From Smittium mucronatum (taxonomy: Eukaryota > Kickxellomycota > Harpellomycetes > Harpellales > Legeriomycetaceae), in assembly GCA_001953115.1 (NCBI GenBank), contig LSSL01002330.1, forward strand, positions 1 through 11,465: a DNA stretch of 11,465 nt. Direction: 5' to 3'. Under the pieces are notes generated by a model. That model saw only the letters and a program-made list of their open reading frames with translations, had not been told where the DNA came from and made no database searches. Made by a program: the position numbers and the translations under genes. The stretch's first letter is position 1. Each line of letters opens with the position of its first letter. This document shows, piece after piece, positions 9,919 to 11,465 of this stretch.

Positions 9919-10667
9919 TTTCAAAAAATTCAATATTATTTTTAAATCAAGGATATTCTGACATATTTTAAGATACGTGGATTATAATTTTATTCACTTT
10001 GTATATATTTGATATTTCTTGCGTATTATTGCCAAAGCTATTTTCAGACTTCACTGATATGAAATTAAAAAAATGGTGAAACTTTTCTTAAACCTCATTT
10101 TATTTTTAATAAGAATAATTTTAATTAAAAAGTTTCATCTTTCATGGATAAAAATGATGTCCTTTATAAACAGGATAGAAATATTAACTCGCAGTTCAAT
10201 ATCTAATGCGTAAAAAATACATTCAAAAAAAATACATTACGTTTACTTATCAAAAAAAAGCATTAACCACTGAACATTTACCTAAAAAAATTGAATAAGA
10301 TGTTTTTTTTTTTTGATCTTCCGACTGATCTTTCCTAATGGATTAGGTCAATGCTAATAGCTCTTTGAAGATTATTTTTTTTGAAATATCAATGACTTAG
10401 GCAAAAAAAAAAAAATAGAAAATTATAGTTGCTGTAAAAAAAATCCGTCCATTTAGTTACTATATCGCTTACAAAAGAAATTTGTGTAAATAAATTGTGT
10501 AAATAAGATTATTGAAAGTCTCAAATTGCAAATCATCAAATTGAAGCGAAAATCTTGCAACTAAATCCATTTATAGCTCGTTTTCAGACACCAAAAAAAA
10601 ATCTTTCAAAACAGATACATGTTTCAAAAAAAAAAATGATCCCTAGATTTAACAATATTGTTTTAAT
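9919..10667. other. AT-rich spacer next to the transposase remnant
   Basis: No gene is supported here. Part of 10490-10667 could be the decayed C-terminal end of the same transposase, because the minus strand holds a short open run beginning MDLVARFSLQFDDLQF near 10567, but I cannot match it to a family motif. Perfect 10-bp inverted repeats at 10077-10086 and 10128-10137 are within chance expectation. Confidence 0.45.
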
Positions 10668-10761
10668 TTATTCTCTTCTAGTATGGAATATATTCAAAAT
10701 CAGAATCTTTAATAATTTCAATAGATTTTCTTTAAAAATCTACTATATTATTGGTTCCCAA

Positions 10762-10775
10762 TACTGATATCAGTA
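10762..10775. repeat. 14-bp perfect palindrome
   Basis: TACTGATATCAGTA reads the same on both strands. It lies inside the transposase remnant, so it may simply be mutated coding sequence. Confidence 0.6.
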
Positions 10776-10810
10776 CTTAGCGGTTCTGAAATATCTATTA
10801 AGCCCATTAT

Positions 10811-10879
10811 TTGTTGATGGACAAAAGATGGAATATCTCCCATACCAGTTCTAACTGGTTTTTAAATATCCATCGACAA
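10811..10879. repeat. Nested inverted repeats able to form a stem-loop
   Basis: The outer arms TTGTTGATGGA (10811-10821) and TCCATCGACAA (10869-10879) pair over 11 positions with one G-T wobble. Between them ACCAGTT and AACTGGT (10844-10859) form a second hairpin around CT. The element overlaps the STNNGL-coding part of the transposase remnant, so chance or remnant coding constraint are the simplest explanations. Confidence 0.55.
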
Positions 10880-11465
10880 TGTTAGATATTGTTTCATTCA
10901 GTTTCCCAAGATGCGCCTATTTTATTATGAAGATTTTTTTTCTGTTTTCAAAAATTTCAGGTGTTGGAAACAGTTGCATTATCCACCTATCACTATATAA
11001 AAATTGCCTAAAATAGTTGCTTTTTCTTTTTCCAACTATTTTCTTTATTTTTTTGGGTACATGAAACCAACAATCTGTCTTCAATTCGAATTTTCTGCAT
11101 TTTTTTGAATCGTTTCAAATCTAACTAGCGCAATCTGAAATGATATTTTAAATTTTAAATTTTCTTTTTCCAGTTCTTTTTTTAGGGTATTAAACTCCTG
11201 TAAATAAAAACTTCTATTATTCCTGCTCATAATAGAAATGGATAATGTAATGAATTTTTGATTTGCTTATGTATTACCTGAGACTATAACTGGAAATTTT
11301 ACATAAACTAGCTTAAAAGTTGAATCCACATGTAAATTAGTGGCTCTGGATTGTGATGTTTTTTTATTAAAAAGTCCATAAACACATTGAATATTATAAA
11401 ATCATACTTATTTATGCATACATGATAGTCAATACAAATAAAGCTGAACGGAGAATCTTCCAATT

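Larger units (their letters stand above)
10668..11401 (-). pseudogene. Decayed MULE-type DNA transposase
   Basis: Fragments of a Mutator-like element transposase in family order, reading down the minus strand. At about 11337-11276 the frame gives NLHVDSTFKLVYVKFPVIVS, matching the LH[VL]DATYKL...GFPVLV block with its first catalytic Asp (GAT, 11326-11324). A TAA at 11269-11267 interrupts, and the same frame continues through QKFITLSISI and a helical EFNTLKKELEKENLKF to TGA at 11083-11081. The sense then moves to another frame (11090 onwards) with TDCWFHVPKKIKKIVGK, the family's CWFH motif at 11072-11061. It continues across further stops (10919, 10853, 10772, 10745) through NWYGRYSIFCPSTNNGLNRY, the conserved STNNGLE..NR block, to TAA at 10670-10668. 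The usual second catalytic Asp appears lost. Multiple stops plus a frameshift make it non-functional. The element probably runs beyond the window, and no terminal inverted repeat was seen. Confidence 0.85.

Noticed and set aside
10077..10137. Perfect 10-bp inverted repeat with a 41-nt loop
   Set aside because: The arms are mostly A and T and stop at 10 bp, which is within chance expectation for this composition.
10555..10767. 70-codon plus-strand frame starting at TTG
   Set aside because: It has no ATG start at its beginning and lies largely antisense to the transposase remnant, whose minus-strand motifs explain the sequence better.
1..11465. CRISPR arrays, bacterial operons, ribosome binding sites or rRNA genes
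   Set aside because: No regularly spaced repeats or rRNA sequence are present, and spliced genes show that the DNA is eukaryotic.

Overview
The window is eukaryotic nuclear DNA. It is very AT-rich, with long A and T runs, and holds two intron-rich genes with mostly 64-93 nt introns. The gene content best fits an AT-rich fungus, possibly an early-diverging lineage: one gene is a cyclin whose central block (GFPART...TAQ, then SSKIEETPKK) is typical of the fungal CTDK-I/cyclin K group, and the other resembles fungal mitochondrial inorganic pyrophosphatase. The species cannot be named from the sequence, and another AT-rich eukaryote is not excluded.

Layout. Bases 1-4202 hold no gene I can support, only AT-rich DNA with a (TA)n microsatellite and an isolated G-run. 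A nine-exon transcription-type cyclin lies on the minus strand at 5966-4203. An eight-exon family I inorganic pyrophosphatase with a mitochondrial-type presequence lies on the plus strand at 6603-8165. The two genes are head to head across 636 bp. That spacer contains an unexplained coding-like segment at 6117-6341. Bases 8166-9382 are gene-free. A stop-interrupted coding-like stretch lies on the minus strand at 9661-9383, and a 44-bp tandem duplication at 9831-9918. The right end (11401-10668, minus, probably continuing past the window) is a decayed MULE-type DNA transposase, recognised by its LHVD, CWFH and STNNGL motifs, with stops and at least one frameshift.

The gene models were built by hand from splice signals, reading phase and family alignment. 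Both sum to a multiple of three and give gapless matches through conserved blocks. The two genes are not obviously linked in function: one would supply a partner for a transcriptional CDK, the other hydrolyses pyrophosphate in mitochondria. They may share a bidirectional promoter. I did not find a convincing new multi-gene system. The points most worth a second look are the coding-like block between the genes, the GC-AG intron, the acidic insertion in the second cyclin fold, and the unidentified remnant at 9383-9661.
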